From assembly GCA_963205075.1 (NCBI GenBank), contig CAUJIU010000054.1, positions 1 to 64,000 of the forward strand: a DNA stretch of 64,000 bases. The letters are read 5' to 3'. Source of the stretch: Pseudomonadota bacterium (GTDB taxonomy: Bacteria; Pseudomonadota; Alphaproteobacteria; Rhodobacterales; Rhodobacteraceae). Position 1 is the first letter of the stretch, and every line of letters starts with the position of its first letter. Position numbers and translations under genes: made by a program. The notes beneath the pieces were generated by a model that did no database searches, was not told the origin of the DNA, and was given only the letters and a program-made list of their open reading frames with translations. Below are positions 18,749 through 27,791 of the stretch, one piece after another.

Positions 18749-18771
18749 GGGAAAACCTACCCGGTTTCCCC
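18749..18771 (-). other. Hairpin in the dnaA-dnaN gap
   Basis: GGGGAAACC and GGTTTTCCC (minus strand) pair over 9 bp with one G-U and a GGGTA loop. The T-run near it (18783-18788) is upstream of the stem in the sense of transcription, so this is not a standard terminator. It lies in the dnaN leader and may affect mRNA processing. Confidence 0.45.
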
Positions 18772-18828
18772 TTTTCCTCAAGCCTTTTTTGATGTTGTGG
18801 GCATCGCGGTCAAGCCTTGGCGGGCCGC

Positions 18829-20157
18829 TCAGGCCTCCAACGCACGGCGCAACAGCTCCAGATCGTCGGCGATCTGGCTGTCGATGCCCTTCAGCTCCTC
18901 GATCTTGCGCACGCCATGCATGATCGTCGTGTGGTCGCGCCCGCCAAACCGCCGCCCGATCTCGGGCAAGGAGCGGTTGGTCAGCTGCTTGCACAGATAC
19001 ATGGCGACCTGCCGTGGCCGGGCATAGTTGCGCACCCGCTTGGGGCCGATCAGGTCGCTCAGGCGGATGTTGTAATGGTCCGAAACCTTGCGCTGGATCT
19101 CTTCGACCGTGATCTTGCGGTCGCTGGCGCGCAGGATGTCGGACAGGCAGTCCTGCGTCAGTTCCAGCGTGATTTCGCGCCCGACAAGGCTGGCAAAGGC
19201 AAACAGGCGGGTCAGCGCCCCTTCGAGCACCCGCACGTTGGTGGAAATCCGGTGGGCGAGGAATTCGAGCACCCCGTCGGCAATGGTCAGGCCGCGATAC
19301 TGGTTGCGGTAATATTCGACCTTGGATTGCAGGATGCCAAGGCGCAGCTCGTAATTGGTCGGATGCAGATCGACGACCAGCCCGCATTGCAGGCGCGACT
19401 TGATCCGGTCTTCGAGGTCCTTGATCTCGCCGGGGGCGCGATCGGCGGAAATGATGATCTGCTTCTGCCCGTCCACCAGCGCGTTGAAGGTGTGAAAGAA
19501 CTCCTCCTGCGTCGAATCCTTGCCCGCCATGAACTGCACGTCATCGACCATCAGCACATCGACCGAGCGGAACAGCTGCTTGAAATCGATCATCCGCCGC
19601 TCGCGCAGCGCGGTGATGAAACGGTACATGAACTGCTCTGCCGACAGGTAGAGCACGTTCAGCTCGGGGTCGCGCTGGCGCAATTCATGGGCGATGGCGT
19701 GCATCAGGTGGGTCTTGCCGAGCCCGACGCCGCCATAAAGGAACAGCGGGTTGAAGGTGACGGGTCCGCCTTCTGCCACCCGGCGCGCGGCGGCATGGGC
19801 CAGCTCGTTGGGCTTGCCCACCACGAAAGTGTCAAAGGTGAAACGTGCGTCGAGCCCGTTCTGCGCCGGCTCTGCCTCGGCCGCTGCCGCCTTGGCGGGC
19901 GCGGTTGCGGCAGGGGCGTTCTGCAAGGTGAAATCCAGCCGTTCGGCCTGCGAGCCGATGCTCTTGAGATGATGCAGGATCTGGTCGCTGAAATTGGTCA
20001 GAACATAGTTGCCGATGAATCGGGTCGGGACAACAAAGGTAACCACGCCATTCTCGATCGAGGCAAATTCCAGCGGCTCGATCCAGCTCTTGAAGTTATG
20101 CTTGCCAACCGTGGTCTGCAGGCCTTCCCGTAGCTGACCCCATTTTTCTTTCGTCAT
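18829..20157 (-). CDS. dnaA: Chromosomal replication initiator protein DnaA
   Basis: 442 residues. Domain I at the N-terminus (VGKHNFKSWIEPLEF), an Ala-rich linker (residues about 80-100), AAA+ domain III with Walker A GGVGLGKTHLMHAIAHE and Walker B VLMVDDVQFMAGK, and domain IV with the DNA-binding signature HTTIMHGVRKIEEL preceded by GRRFGGRD. ATG at 20157 (MTKEKWGQLREGL) matches the family; the frame continues upstream without family similarity. First gene of dnaA-dnaN-recF; rpsT lies upstream with a 586-bp gap. No canonical DnaA boxes were found in that gap. Confidence 0.97.
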   Translation of the reverse strand: MTKEKWGQLREGLQTTVGKHNFKSWIEPLEFASIENGVVTFVVPTRFIGNYVLTNFSDQILHHLKSIGSQAERLDFTLQNAPAATAPAKAAAAEAEPAQNGLDARFTFDTFVVGKPNELAHAAARRVAEGGPVTFNPLFLYGGVGLGKTHLMHAIAHELRQRDPELNVLYLSAEQFMYRFITALRERRMIDFKQLFRSVDVLMVDDVQFMAGKDSTQEEFFHTFNALVDGQKQIIISADRAPGEIKDLEDRIKSRLQCGLVVDLHPTNYELRLGILQSKVEYYRNQYRGLTIADGVLEFLAHRISTNVRVLEGALTRLFAFASLVGREITLELTQDCLSDILRASDRKITVEEIQRKVSDHYNIRLSDLIGPKRVRNYARPRQVAMYLCKQLTNRSLPEIGRRFGGRDHTTIMHGVRKIEELKGIDSQIADDLELLRRALEA

Positions 20158-20271
20158 TACTGTCCCAGACCCGTGCATTATTCGGTTTCGGAGCTTTTTC
20201 GCCCTCTGATCGGTGCAACAACCATCCAGACCGGCCCATGCGGGTAACCCCGCCAAATTGGACTGTTCCAA

Positions 20272-20291
20272 AGCCCGCCTCCTGGCGGGCT
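20272..20291. other. Perfect 8-bp hairpin in the dnaA leader
   Basis: AGCCCGCC, loop TCCT, GGCGGGCT. Read toward dnaA (minus strand) the stem is followed by TTTGG, too short a T-run for a strong terminator. It lies 115 nt upstream of the dnaA ATG and could act in transcription attenuation or RNA stability. Confidence 0.55.
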
Positions 20292-20357
20292 ATCTGGATT
20301 GACTGCCGCCCGGCGGATTCGGGCAAAGCCCCGATACCCCCGGTCTTGCCTGGGTTG

Positions 20358-20400
20358 GGTCGCGTCGGGTTGCCGGCCCTGTGGCCGGAAACCCGCGACC
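20358..20400. other. Long interrupted hairpin upstream of dnaA
   Basis: Arms GGTCGC, GGGT, CCGGCC pair in order with GGCCGG, ACCC, GCGACC around a CTGT loop, giving 16 paired bases interrupted by small internal loops. It is strand-symmetric, so both transcripts could form it. No T-run follows. Confidence 0.55.
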
Positions 20401-20670
20401 GGCAAAGATCCAAGGAGGGCGTCCCCTCGCCCCGCTGTCTTTGCCCATTCGGGTCAGCGTCCCCGCGTCAATCCGGGCGAGTGATCGCGCCGGTCTTCGG
20501 GGCCGCCTCATCCCATGTTCCCCCAGGAACGATGTGAATCGCTGCATGACGCTACCAAGCCCGCGCAGGCCGCTTCAACAGAACATCGTGCTTGACTCAG
20601 CCTTTGCCAAAAAAGAATCTGCCCGGCCCCCGGCCGCCGCACCGATCACGGCGGAAATGTCACAGAAACG

Positions 20671-20700
20671 AAAAAAGGCGCGCCCTGCGGCACGCCCTTT
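20671..20700 (-). terminator. rpsT terminator
   Basis: On the minus strand AAGGGCGTGCC and GGCGCGCCTT pair over 10 bp (one bulged G, one G-U) around a short GCAG loop, followed by TTTTTT. It lies about 45 nt after the rpsT stop. Confidence 0.8.
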
Positions 20701-20743
20701 CAATTCTGTTTCGGATCCGCGAAGGATCCCGGTCGGTCCCGAC

Positions 20744-21016
20744 TCAGGCGGTCGCGGCGATCGATTTGACGCGCGAGGCCAGGCGCGACATCTTGCGCGC
20801 GGCGGTGTTCTTGTGGAACACGCCCTTGGTGACGCCACGCATCAGTTCCGGCTGGGCGTCGCGCAGGGCGGCGGCGGCGGATTCCTGATTGCCGGAGGCG
20901 ATGGCCTCCTCGACCTTGCGCAGGAAGGTGCGGATGCGCGAACGGCGCATCTTGTTGATCGCAAAGCTGCGCTCGTTCTGGCGGGCGCGCTTTTTGGACT
21001 GGGGCGTATTGGCCAT
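20744..21016 (-). CDS. rpsT: 30S ribosomal protein S20
   Basis: 90 residues, very basic. [22 protein letters not shown] is the family N-terminus, and [13 protein letters not shown]-like [17 protein letters not shown] is the C-terminal signature. ATG at 21016 rather than the in-frame ATG five codons upstream. S20 binds 16S rRNA early in assembly and in many alphaproteobacteria lies next to dnaA, as here. A promoter TTGACT-N17-TAGGAG lies at 21059-21087 and a terminator follows the gene. Confidence 0.96.
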   Translation of the reverse strand: MANTPQSKKRARQNERSFAINKMRRSRIRTFLRKVEEAIASGNQESAAAALRDAQPELMRGVTKGVFHKNTAARKMSRLASRVKSIAATA

Positions 21017-21058
21017 GTATGATCTTCCCAATTTTGGGCGGTGAAACCTGAAGCCGCG

Positions 21059-21087
21059 CTCCTAAGGCCGACTCGGGGCCAAGTCAA
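21059..21087 (-). promoter_or_regulatory. Probable rpsT promoter
   Basis: Minus strand: TTGACT (21087-21082), 17-nt spacer, TAGGAG (21064-21059). The -35 is one base from consensus, the -10 is weaker. It lies 43 nt upstream of the rpsT ATG in a gap with no other candidate. Confidence 0.5.
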
Positions 21088-21139
21088 CAGCTTCGGCCAA
21101 AGTTTCTGGGCATCGCGCCGGTTTTCCGGCGCCAATGGG

Positions 21140-21916
21140 CTACCTGTCGCGGAACTTGGCCTCGCGCTTTTCCAGAAACGCCGCCATTCCCTCTTTCTGG
21201 TCCTCGGTGGCAAAGAGCGAATGAAACAGCCTTTGTTCGTAGCGCACACCCTCGGCAAGCGTGGTCTCGAAGCTGCGATTGACCGCGTCCTTGGCGGCGG
21301 CGACCGCCAGCATCGACTTGGCGGCGATCTTGGCGGCGGCGGCGCGGGCCTCGTCCTGCAGCGCCTTGGCCGGGACCACCCGGCTGACCAGGCCGCAGCG
21401 CTCGGCCTCGGCGGCATCCAGGAAGCGGCCCGTCAGATGCATGTCCATGGCCTTGGCCTTGCCGACGAATCCGGGCAGCCGCTGGGTGCCGCCCATGCCT
21501 GCGATCACGCCCAGATTGACTTCGGGCTGGCCGAACCTGGCGGTATCGGCGGCGATGATGAAGTCGCAGGCCATCGCCAGCTCGCAGCCGCCGCCCAGCG
21601 CATAGCCCGATACGGCGGCGATGATCGGCTTGCGGATCCCGGCGATCCGGTCGAACTGGCCGGCGAAACCGGAGGCGGTCATCATCTCGACCATCGTCTT
21701 GCCTGCCATCTCGGCGATATCCGCGCCGGCGGCAAACGCCTTTTCCGAGCCGGTCAGCACGATGCAGCGGACCGCATCGTTGCCGTCAGCCTCCTCGAGC
21801 GCATCGGCCAGCTCGTCCAGAAGCTGCGAGTTCAGCGCGTTCAGCGCCTGCGGGCGGTTGAGGGTGATGGTCGTGATCGAGTCGGACAGGGAAACGATCA
21901 GGGTTTCATACGCCAT
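21140..21916 (-). CDS. Enoyl-CoA hydratase/isomerase
   Basis: 258 residues, crotonase fold. The acyl-CoA oxyanion-hole segment is [10 protein letters not shown], and the catalytic region holds [16 protein letters not shown] with [19 protein letters not shown], where the Glu typical of true hydratases (E in PEVNLG) is present along with the second Glu region (AGADIAE). Acts in beta-oxidation of short-chain acyl-CoAs. It stands alone, between rpsT and mutM, with a DnaA-box-like 9-mer just upstream of its start (21949-21957). Confidence 0.9.
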   Translation of the reverse strand: MAYETLIVSLSDSITTITLNRPQALNALNSQLLDELADALEEADGNDAVRCIVLTGSEKAFAAGADIAEMAGKTMVEMMTASGFAGQFDRIAGIRKPIIAAVSGYALGGGCELAMACDFIIAADTARFGQPEVNLGVIAGMGGTQRLPGFVGKAKAMDMHLTGRFLDAAEAERCGLVSRVVPAKALQDEARAAAAKIAAKSMLAVAAAKDAVNRSFETTLAEGVRYEQRLFHSLFATEDQKEGMAAFLEKREAKFRDR

Positions 21917-21948
21917 GTGCGGGCCCTTGCTGCCTTGGTCAGAAGCCT

Positions 21949-21957
21949 GTGGATAGC
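21949..21957 (-). promoter_or_regulatory. DnaA-box-like 9-mer
   Basis: TGTGGATAG; its reverse complement CTATCCACA differs from the DnaA box TTATCCACA at the first position only. It lies 33 nt upstream of the enoyl-CoA hydratase ATG. It is single, so it is more likely a local DnaA binding site or chance than an origin. Confidence 0.3.
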
Positions 21958-21978
21958 ACCAGTGCGTCAGCGATCAAG

Positions 21979-22848
21979 TCATCTTTGACAGTCCGGGCAG
22001 GCAAATGTCGACCGGCCCGACTGCGCAAATCGCGTGATCACGCCCGCGCAGCCCGGCGTCAGGCAGGGCTGCCCCTCGCGCCCGTAAACCCGGAAATCGT
22101 CCTGAAACGCGCCGCTTGCGCCATCGGCCTGCTGGTAGTCCTGCAAGGTCGAGCCGCCGGCCGCTATTGCCTGCGTCAGCACGTCGCGGATCACCGGGAT
22201 CAGGGCGGCCACACTGTCCGCCCCCAGCTCCGCCGCCGGCCGGCGCGGGTCGATGCCGGTGCGGTAAAGCACCTCGCAGACATAGATATTGCCCAGCCCG
22301 GCGATGATGCGCTGGTCCAGAAGCGCGGCCTTGACCGGGGCGCGCCTGCCTGCGAGCGCAGCCGCCAGATAGCGGGCATCGAAGGAATTGCCCAAAGGCT
22401 CCGGCCCCAGCCCGGCCAGGAGCCGGTGCCGGTCGGCCTGATCGGTGCGCAGCAGGTCCATCGAGCCGAAGCGCCGGGGATCGTTGAAGGTGATGCGGGC
22501 GCCGTTGGCCATGTCGATGACCACATGGTCGTGCTTGTGCGGACCGGGCTGCCCGCCCTCGGCGCCGGTCTGCTGCCAGTAGGCGCCGATCAGCCGCCCC
22601 GAGACCAGCATCCGGCCCGACATGCCCAGATGCACCAAGAGGCTCTCGCCCGATGCCAGATCGGCCAGGATGTATTTCGACCGCCGGCGCAGCGTCAGCA
22701 CCTGCTGCCCTGTCAGCCGCTCGGCCATCCGCGCGGGAAAGGGCCAGCGCAGGTCCGGGCGGTTGACGCGCACCGATGCGATGACCTGCCCCTCCATCGC
22801 GGGAACGAGGCCGCGACGCACTGTCTCGACTTCGGGCAATTCGGGCAT
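21979..22848 (-). CDS. mutM: Formamidopyrimidine-DNA glycosylase
   Basis: 289 residues. Removes oxidised purines such as 8-oxoguanine and nicks the DNA. The start [14 protein letters not shown] supplies the catalytic Pro2 and Glu3. The H2TH region has [20 protein letters not shown], and the C-terminal zinc finger has CLTPGC and CPDC. ATG at 22848 is required by the catalytic N-terminus although the frame continues 35 codons upstream. It is divergent from ubiE with an 85-bp gap. Confidence 0.96.
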   Translation of the reverse strand: MPELPEVETVRRGLVPAMEGQVIASVRVNRPDLRWPFPARMAERLTGQQVLTLRRRSKYILADLASGESLLVHLGMSGRMLVSGRLIGAYWQQTGAEGGQPGPHKHDHVVIDMANGARITFNDPRRFGSMDLLRTDQADRHRLLAGLGPEPLGNSFDARYLAAALAGRRAPVKAALLDQRIIAGLGNIYVCEVLYRTGIDPRRPAAELGADSVAALIPVIRDVLTQAIAAGGSTLQDYQQADGASGAFQDDFRVYGREGQPCLTPGCAGVITRFAQSGRSTFACPDCQR

Positions 22849-22933
22849 GGTGCACTTCCTTCGTGTCTGGTCCCGGTGTATGCGGGTCCGCGTGCCCCGA
22901 CAGAACCCGCCTTCGCACAGGACAGCAAGACCG

Positions 22934-23680
22934 ATGACATCCGAAAGAACCACCCATTTCGGCTTTGAAACCGTGCCGGAGGCCGAAAAGGCCGGGCGGG
23001 TTCAGGGGGTCTTTTCCTCGGTCGCCTCCAGATACGACATCATGAACGACGTGATGAGCGGCGGGATCCACCGCATCTGGAAAGACGCGATGATGGACTG
23101 GCTGGCGCCGCGCCCCGGCCAGCGCCTGCTCGACGTGGCGGGTGGCACCGGCGACATCGCCTTCCGCTTTCTGCGCCGCGCCGGGTCCGGCCATGCCACG
23201 GTGCTCGACCTGACCGAGAACATGCTGGTCGAGGGCCGCAAGCGTGCCGAGGCCGAACAGCTTGCCCAAAGCCTCGACTGGACGGTGGGCGACGCCATGG
23301 CGCTGCCCTTCGCCGATAACAGCTTTGACGTCTACACCATCAGCTTCGGCATCCGGAATGTCACACGGCCGCAGGCCGCGCTCAACGAGGCCTTCCGCGT
23401 GCTGCGGCCCGGCGGGCGGCTGATGGTGCTGGAGTTCAGCCAGCTGCCCAACCCGTTGATGCAAAAGGCCTATGACGCCTATTCCTTCAACGTGATCCCG
23501 AGGATGGGCGCGCTGATCGCCAGGGACCGCGCCTCGTATCAATACCTGGTCGAATCGATCCGCAGGTTCCCCGATCAGGAGACGTTCCTGTCCATGGTCC
23601 GCAAGGCCGGCTTCGGCAATGCGCGCTATCGCAACCTGACCATGGGCGTTGCCTGCCTGCATTCGGGCTGGAAGCTCTGA
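22934..23680 (+). CDS. ubiE: Ubiquinone/menaquinone biosynthesis C-methyltransferase
   Basis: 248 residues, SAM-dependent methyltransferase that C-methylates the demethoxy-benzoquinol intermediate of ubiquinone. Signatures: [21 protein letters not shown] motif [34 protein letters not shown], and the C-terminal [18 protein letters not shown] at 22934. The ubiB gene starts 1 nt after the stop, as in many alphaproteobacteria. Confidence 0.96.
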   Translation: MTSERTTHFGFETVPEAEKAGRVQGVFSSVASRYDIMNDVMSGGIHRIWKDAMMDWLAPRPGQRLLDVAGGTGDIAFRFLRRAGSGHATVLDLTENMLVEGRKRAEAEQLAQSLDWTVGDAMALPFADNSFDVYTISFGIRNVTRPQAALNEAFRVLRPGGRLMVLEFSQLPNPLMQKAYDAYSFNVIPRMGALIARDRASYQYLVESIRRFPDQETFLSMVRKAGFGNARYRNLTMGVACLHSGWKL

Positions 23681-23681
23681 C

Positions 23682-25217
23682 ATGCGCGGCCCGCACAACA
23701 TCATTCGCCTGATCCGAACCGGTGCGACACTGGAGCGCACCGGCGCGATGAAGGTGGTGCTGGATGCCTTCGAGGCGCCGCGCCTGCTGCGGATCGTGGT
23801 GCGCGGGCTGGTCTGGCCGTTTCAGTGGCTGGGCTACCGGGGCGATCCCGCGATGCCGTCGGCCACCCGTGCGCTGACCGCGCTTGGCCCGGCCTACATC
23901 AAGTTCGGACAGGTGCTTTCGACCCGGCCGGACGTGGTCGGCGACCTGCTGGCGGCGCAGCTGCGGATCCTGCAGGACAAGCTGCCGCCCTTCCCGATCG
24001 ACCGCGCCAAGGAGGAGTTCGAGCGCGAGACCGGGCTGCGCGTCGATCAGGTGTTTTCAGAGTTTTCCGAGCCGGTGGCGGCGGCCTCCATCGCCCAGGT
24101 TCATCGTGCCCGCGTGGCCGATACCGGCGAGGACGTGGCCGTCAAGGTGCTGCGGCCGGGGATCGAGCGGGCCTTCCAGCGCGACATCGACGCCTTCTTT
24201 CTTGCCGCGCAGGCGATCGAATTGCTGTCTCCGGCCTCGCGCCGCCTGCGGCCGCTCGACGTCATCACCCATTTCGCCGGCGTGGTGGCGGGCGAGCTGG
24301 ACCTGCGGCTGGAAAGCTCTGCCGCCTCCGAATTTGCCGCCAACACCGCCGGGGATGCCGGGTTTCGCCTGCCCGAGGTGAAATGGAACCTGTCGGGCCG
24401 CCGGGTGCTGACCGCCACCTGGGCCGAAGGCGTGCCGCTGGGCGACAACGCGGCGCTCGATGCGGCGGGGCATGACCGCAAGGCGCTTGCCGCCCGCGTC
24501 ATGCAGCTTTTCCTCAGCCACGCGCTGCGCGACGGCTTCTTTCACGGCGACATGCATCAGGGCAATCTCAAGGTCGCCGCCAATGGCGATCTGGTGGCCT
24601 ACGATTTCGGCATCATGGGCCATATCGACGCCTATACCCGCCGGGTCTATGCCGAGATCCTCTATGGTTTCATCCGCCGCGATTACCAGCGGGTGGCCGA
24701 GGTGCATTTCGAGGCCGGCTATGTGCCCGCCGACCGGGACGTGGACGAGTTTGCGCGCGCCCTGCGCGCCGTCGGCGAGCCGATCTTCGGCATGGACGCG
24801 ACCCGCATCTCGATGGGGCGGCTGCTGAACTACCTGTTCGAGGTGACCGAGCGCTTTGGCATGCGCACCCGCACCGAACTGATCCTGTTGCAGCGCACCA
24901 TGGTCGTGGTCGAGGGGGTGGCGCGCTCGCTCGACCCTGCCATCAACATCTGGGAAGTCGCCCGCCCGATCGTCGAGGGCTACATCAAGGACAGTATCGG
25001 CCCCAAGGCCGTGCTGGCCGATCTGACGCGCACGATCCGGGTTCTGGCCCGCTTTGGCCCGCGCCTGCCGCAGGTGGTCGAGCGGGTGCTGCGCGAGCAG
25101 GCTAACCCGCCGCAGATCACCGAGCCCGACCGGCTCTGGCCCGCGCTGGGCTGGATGGCCGCCGGCGGCGCGCTGACCGGGCTGGCGGCCCTGGCGGGCT
25201 GGCTGTTGCTGCTCTAG
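23682..25217 (+). CDS. ubiB: UbiB, ubiquinone biosynthesis ABC1/ADCK-type kinase-like protein
   Basis: 511 residues. Atypical kinase needed for ubiquinone synthesis. Family features: the KxGQ segment YIKFGQVLSTRPD, AAASIAQVHRARV, the ATP-site VAVKVLRPGIE, GFFHGDMHQGNLKV and the DFGIMGHID metal-binding loop. Two hydrophobic segments end the protein (LGWMAAGGALTGLAALAGWLLLL), anchoring it in the inner membrane. It begins 1 nt after ubiE and its stop overlaps the flgD stop by 4 nt on the other strand, marking the border of the flagellar locus. Confidence 0.95.
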   Translation: MRGPHNIIRLIRTGATLERTGAMKVVLDAFEAPRLLRIVVRGLVWPFQWLGYRGDPAMPSATRALTALGPAYIKFGQVLSTRPDVVGDLLAAQLRILQDKLPPFPIDRAKEEFERETGLRVDQVFSEFSEPVAAASIAQVHRARVADTGEDVAVKVLRPGIERAFQRDIDAFFLAAQAIELLSPASRRLRPLDVITHFAGVVAGELDLRLESSAASEFAANTAGDAGFRLPEVKWNLSGRRVLTATWAEGVPLGDNAALDAAGHDRKALAARVMQLFLSHALRDGFFHGDMHQGNLKVAANGDLVAYDFGIMGHIDAYTRRVYAEILYGFIRRDYQRVAEVHFEAGYVPADRDVDEFARALRAVGEPIFGMDATRISMGRLLNYLFEVTERFGMRTRTELILLQRTMVVVEGVARSLDPAINIWEVARPIVEGYIKDSIGPKAVLADLTRTIRVLARFGPRLPQVVERVLREQANPPQITEPDRLWPALGWMAAGGALTGLAALAGWLLLL

Positions 25218-25867
25218 ACCGGGTCGCGCAGCCCGGTCGCCAGCGCGGCCGGAACCTCGACCCCCCCGGCCAGCACCAGCATCGGCACCCCGGCATCCAT
25301 CCGCACCTCGCCGACGCGCTGATAGCTGGCGACCGGGCTGGCGGAAACGGTCTGCCCGCCGGATATCCCCTCGATGCTGAAGCTGTACTGGCCCGTCGGC
25401 AGCGGCACGCCCTGCGCGTCGCGCCCGCTCCACAGCAGTTGCTGGCCGTTCAGCGGTGCGGACAGCCGCTGCATCTCGGCCCCTGACAGGTCGCGCACCA
25501 CGATCACCGCCTGTTCGGCTCCGTGCACGGCGGGCGGGGCCAGCGTGATCGGATCCCCGGTAAAGCTGGCCGGCGCCTCGACCCGGACGTCCTTGCCGAC
25601 CCAGGGCGCCAGATCGGCGATGCCGCCCAGACCCATCTGGGCCGTCATCGCCCGCAGCAGGTCATTGTTCTGCACCTGCTGCTCGACCCCCGAAAAGGTC
25701 GCCAGCTGCACCGCGTAATCGGACGAATCGACCGGATTGAGCGGATCCTGGTTTTTCATCTGCACCGTCAGCATGCGCAGAAAGGTCTCGAAATCGGAGC
25801 TTATGGCCGAAGTGGCCCTGGGTGCGGCGGCAGCGCCTGCCGGAGTCGCGGTCTGAATTTCCATCAT
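25214..25867 (-). CDS. flgD: Flagellar hook capping protein FlgD
   Basis: 217 residues. Scaffold at the hook tip that lets FlgE subunits polymerise and is later discarded. The N-terminal FlgD domain is clear: FLRMLTVQMKNQDPLNPVDSSDYAVQLATFSGVEQQV; the C-terminus is a beta-rich tudor/FnIII-like domain (SGRDAQGVPLPTGQYSFSIEG). Two consecutive ATG codons (25867 and 25864) follow an SD (AGGAGA) that overlaps the fliK stop; either may start the protein. Downstream of fliK with a 7-nt gap. Confidence 0.93.
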   Translation of the reverse strand: MMEIQTATPAGAAAAPRATSAISSDFETFLRMLTVQMKNQDPLNPVDSSDYAVQLATFSGVEQQVQNNDLLRAMTAQMGLGGIADLAPWVGKDVRVEAPASFTGDPITLAPPAVHGAEQAVIVVRDLSGAEMQRLSAPLNGQQLLWSGRDAQGVPLPTGQYSFSIEGISGGQTVSASPVASYQRVGEVRMDAGVPMLVLAGGVEVPAALATGLRDPV

Positions 25868-25874
25868 TTGTCTC

Positions 25875-27113
25875 CTATAGCCGCAGGTCCAGAGCGCCGC
25901 TGCGACCGGGACGGCCAGCCGGCGGCGGCGCGCCGGAAATGGCCGCCCTGCCCTGGGGCATGTCTTCCCCACCCCCGTCACGCGGCATGGCAGCACGCCC
26001 GCGGGGCGCCTCGCGCTGATCGCCGAAGGTGAAGGTGACGTCGGTGTAGCCGATGGCCCGGAAATCCTGAATGAGCTGGTCCAGATGCCGCCGCATCAGA
26101 TCCGCCGTTTCCGGCCGTTCGGCGATGATGGACAGCGCCATGGTCCCGTCATGGGCATGCATGCCGATACGCACGCGCCCGAGTTCGACCGGATCGAGCG
26201 CGATCTCGATCTGTCCGTCCGGGCTGGCCTGCACCGCTGCGGCAATCTGTCCGGAGACCGCCTGCGCCGCATGCCGCGTCACTTCCGGAGCAAGTGGTGC
26301 GTGGACGGGCGCCGCGGTCGCTCCGCCGGGCCGGAGATCGGGCAGGCCGCCAATGGCCGGCTCCATCGCCTCATGGCCGGCCGCGGCGCGACCCGGGGGG
26401 CGCCGCTGTTCAAGGCCCGGCCACTGGCCCGGCGCGGCGGCGGCGGTCTGGACAACAAGCGGCACCGCCTGATCGTCCGCGGGCGCGCCGGCGGGCAGAC
26501 CGGCAGGCGCGGCGACGGTATCCCGGGGCTGCTTGCGGCCCCGCTCGGCCTCGGGCGCATTGTCCGCAGGCGCCCGGCCCGGCATGGCCGGGACCGCCAG
26601 CGCCGCCATTGCGGGCAGGCTGCGACCGGTTTCGGCCGGGGTCAGGCGCGGCGCGGGCTGGTCCGGCGCCGGCGCGACCGGGAGGTCTGCGATTTCCGGT
26701 CCGGGCAGCAGGGCCAGGTCCGACACCCCCGCGCGCGGGACGGTTTCCGGCGTGTCCTGCGTTGGGGAACTTGGCCCCGGCACCACTGTCTCAGTAGGCC
26801 GAAGCGGTTTGCGGCCGCCCGTTTCACCGCTTTCCACGCCGGGCTCCGCACCCGGAGGCGGCAGGACATCTTCCGCGACCGGCCCGGGGTCGGGGGTCTG
26901 TCCGGGCGGCACCGTCTGAGTCTGCGCGGCAAACAGCAGCGCAAACAGATCGCCGGAGTTTTCCGTGCCATCTGGCCTGGCGCCCGCCTTCGCCGGATCG
27001 CGCGCCGCGCCCGGCGGGCCCTCCGCCGGTGCCTGCATTGCCTTGCCAGATGCCTGGGGCACGGCCGCCAGTTGCGGAATTGCTGATTGCACCGGTTTCT
27101 CCGATTCGGACAT
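25875..27113 (-). CDS. fliK: Flagellar hook-length control protein FliK
   Basis: 412 residues. Secreted ruler that measures the hook and switches export specificity through FlhB. The first 270 residues are Pro/Ala/Gly-rich and low in complexity, as usual for FliK; the conserved C-terminal domain follows (about residues 285-385, with GQIEIALDPVELGRVRIGM and FRAIGYTDVTFTFGDQ). It starts the minus-strand pair fliK-flgD and is divergent from the rod-protein gene; the 82-bp gap holds TTAC-N7-TTAC. Confidence 0.88.
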   Translation of the reverse strand: MSESEKPVQSAIPQLAAVPQASGKAMQAPAEGPPGAARDPAKAGARPDGTENSGDLFALLFAAQTQTVPPGQTPDPGPVAEDVLPPPGAEPGVESGETGGRKPLRPTETVVPGPSSPTQDTPETVPRAGVSDLALLPGPEIADLPVAPAPDQPAPRLTPAETGRSLPAMAALAVPAMPGRAPADNAPEAERGRKQPRDTVAAPAGLPAGAPADDQAVPLVVQTAAAAPGQWPGLEQRRPPGRAAAGHEAMEPAIGGLPDLRPGGATAAPVHAPLAPEVTRHAAQAVSGQIAAAVQASPDGQIEIALDPVELGRVRIGMHAHDGTMALSIIAERPETADLMRRHLDQLIQDFRAIGYTDVTFTFGDQREAPRGRAAMPRDGGGEDMPQGRAAISGAPPPAGRPGRSGALDLRL

Positions 27114-27139
27114 GTCAGGCCGAAATTAGGGGCGAGGGC

Positions 27140-27154
27140 TTACCATATCTTTAC
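27140..27154. promoter_or_regulatory. CtrA-like box, fliK/flgJ gap
   Basis: TTAC-CATATCT-TTAC. It matches TTAA-N7-TTAA with one mismatch per half. Its position between divergent fliK and the rod-protein gene parallels other flagellar gaps in this window. Confidence 0.35.
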
Positions 27155-27195
27155 CGCTCGCCTGCATGCTCCACGCCAGCAAGCCGGAGACCCCC

Positions 27196-27462
27196 ATGAT
27201 TGAACCAACCCGCGCAGGCCTTTCCTTGCCAGAGCCGCAACCGCGGCTCCGGGCGGCGGCCCAGGCCCTGGAGGCCGGTTTTCTGGCCGAGATGCTGAAG
27301 GCGGCGGGCCTCGGCGCCACGCCCGGTTTCGGCGGTGGCCCCGGTCAGGACCAGTTCAGCTCTTACATGCTCGACGCGCAGGCGGCCAGAATCGTGCAGG
27401 CGGGCGGCATCGGCCTGGCCGAGACCATCTACGCCGCCATGCTGCGGAACTCCGGCGAATGA
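27196..27462 (+). CDS. flgJ: Rod-binding protein, FlgJ N-terminal-domain type
   Basis: 88 residues, matching only the rod-binding half of enterobacterial FlgJ; there is no muramidase domain. Features are LEAGFLAEMLKAAGLG, then GQDQFSSYMLDAQAARIVQAGGIGLAETIY. It caps the growing rod. A separate SLT transglycosylase (41116-41811) may supply the wall-cutting activity. ATG at 27196 behind CCGGAGA. Its end overlaps the next gene as ATGA. Confidence 0.85.
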   Translation: MIEPTRAGLSLPEPQPRLRAAAQALEAGFLAEMLKAAGLGATPGFGGGPGQDQFSSYMLDAQAARIVQAGGIGLAETIYAAMLRNSGE

Positions 27463-27791
27463 GCGCGGGCGCCTATCTTGCCCGCACCCTCAAGGCTGAT
27501 CGTGCGGCGATTCTGGGCGGCCGCTATCAGGATCTTGCCGCCGATGAAGATCAGCGGGCGCAGGCGCTTGCGGACCTGGCCGCTGCCGGTGACCGGGCCG
27601 CCTTGACCCGTTTTGCGGCCGATCTGGCCCGCAACCAGCGTTTGCTGGCGGCGGCTCTGGGCGGCCTGCAAGAGGCCCGGATCCGCCAGTCCCAGGCGCA
27701 GGAAGCCCGCAATTCGCTGTCGAGCTACGATTCGGCCGGCCAGCCGGCGGCCATCGTCACCCGCCCGCCCAGCGTCACCCGGCGCGCCTGA
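27459..27791 (+). CDS. FlgN-like flagellar export chaperone (tentative)
   Basis: 110 residues, mostly alpha-helical and Ala/Arg-rich, with heptad-like stretches (residues 25-90). The C-terminal motif ARNSLSSYDSAGQP resembles the conserved tail of FlgN, which binds hook-associated proteins FlgK and FlgL and delivers them to the export gate. It starts inside the stop of the rod-protein gene. Assignment rests on context, size and the tail motif only; an unrelated coiled-coil protein is possible. Confidence 0.6.
   Translation: MSAGAYLARTLKADRAAILGGRYQDLAADEDQRAQALADLAAAGDRAALTRFAADLARNQRLLAAALGGLQEARIRQSQAQEARNSLSSYDSAGQPAAIVTRPPSVTRRA

Larger units (their letters stand above)
20158..20743. other. 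586-bp non-coding region upstream of dnaA
   Basis: No convincing ORF on either strand. It contains a perfect 8-bp hairpin at 20272-20291, an interrupted long hairpin at 20358-20400, a GTTCC/GGAAC inverted repeat near 20518-20531, and the rpsT terminator at 20671-20700. I searched for TTATNCACA-type DnaA boxes on both strands and found none. It probably holds the dnaA promoter; origin function is not supported by what I can see. Confidence 0.6.

Noticed and set aside
20158-20743. oriC next to dnaA
   Set aside because: No TTATNCACA-type boxes on either strand and no A/T-rich unwinding region; kept only as a structured non-coding gap.
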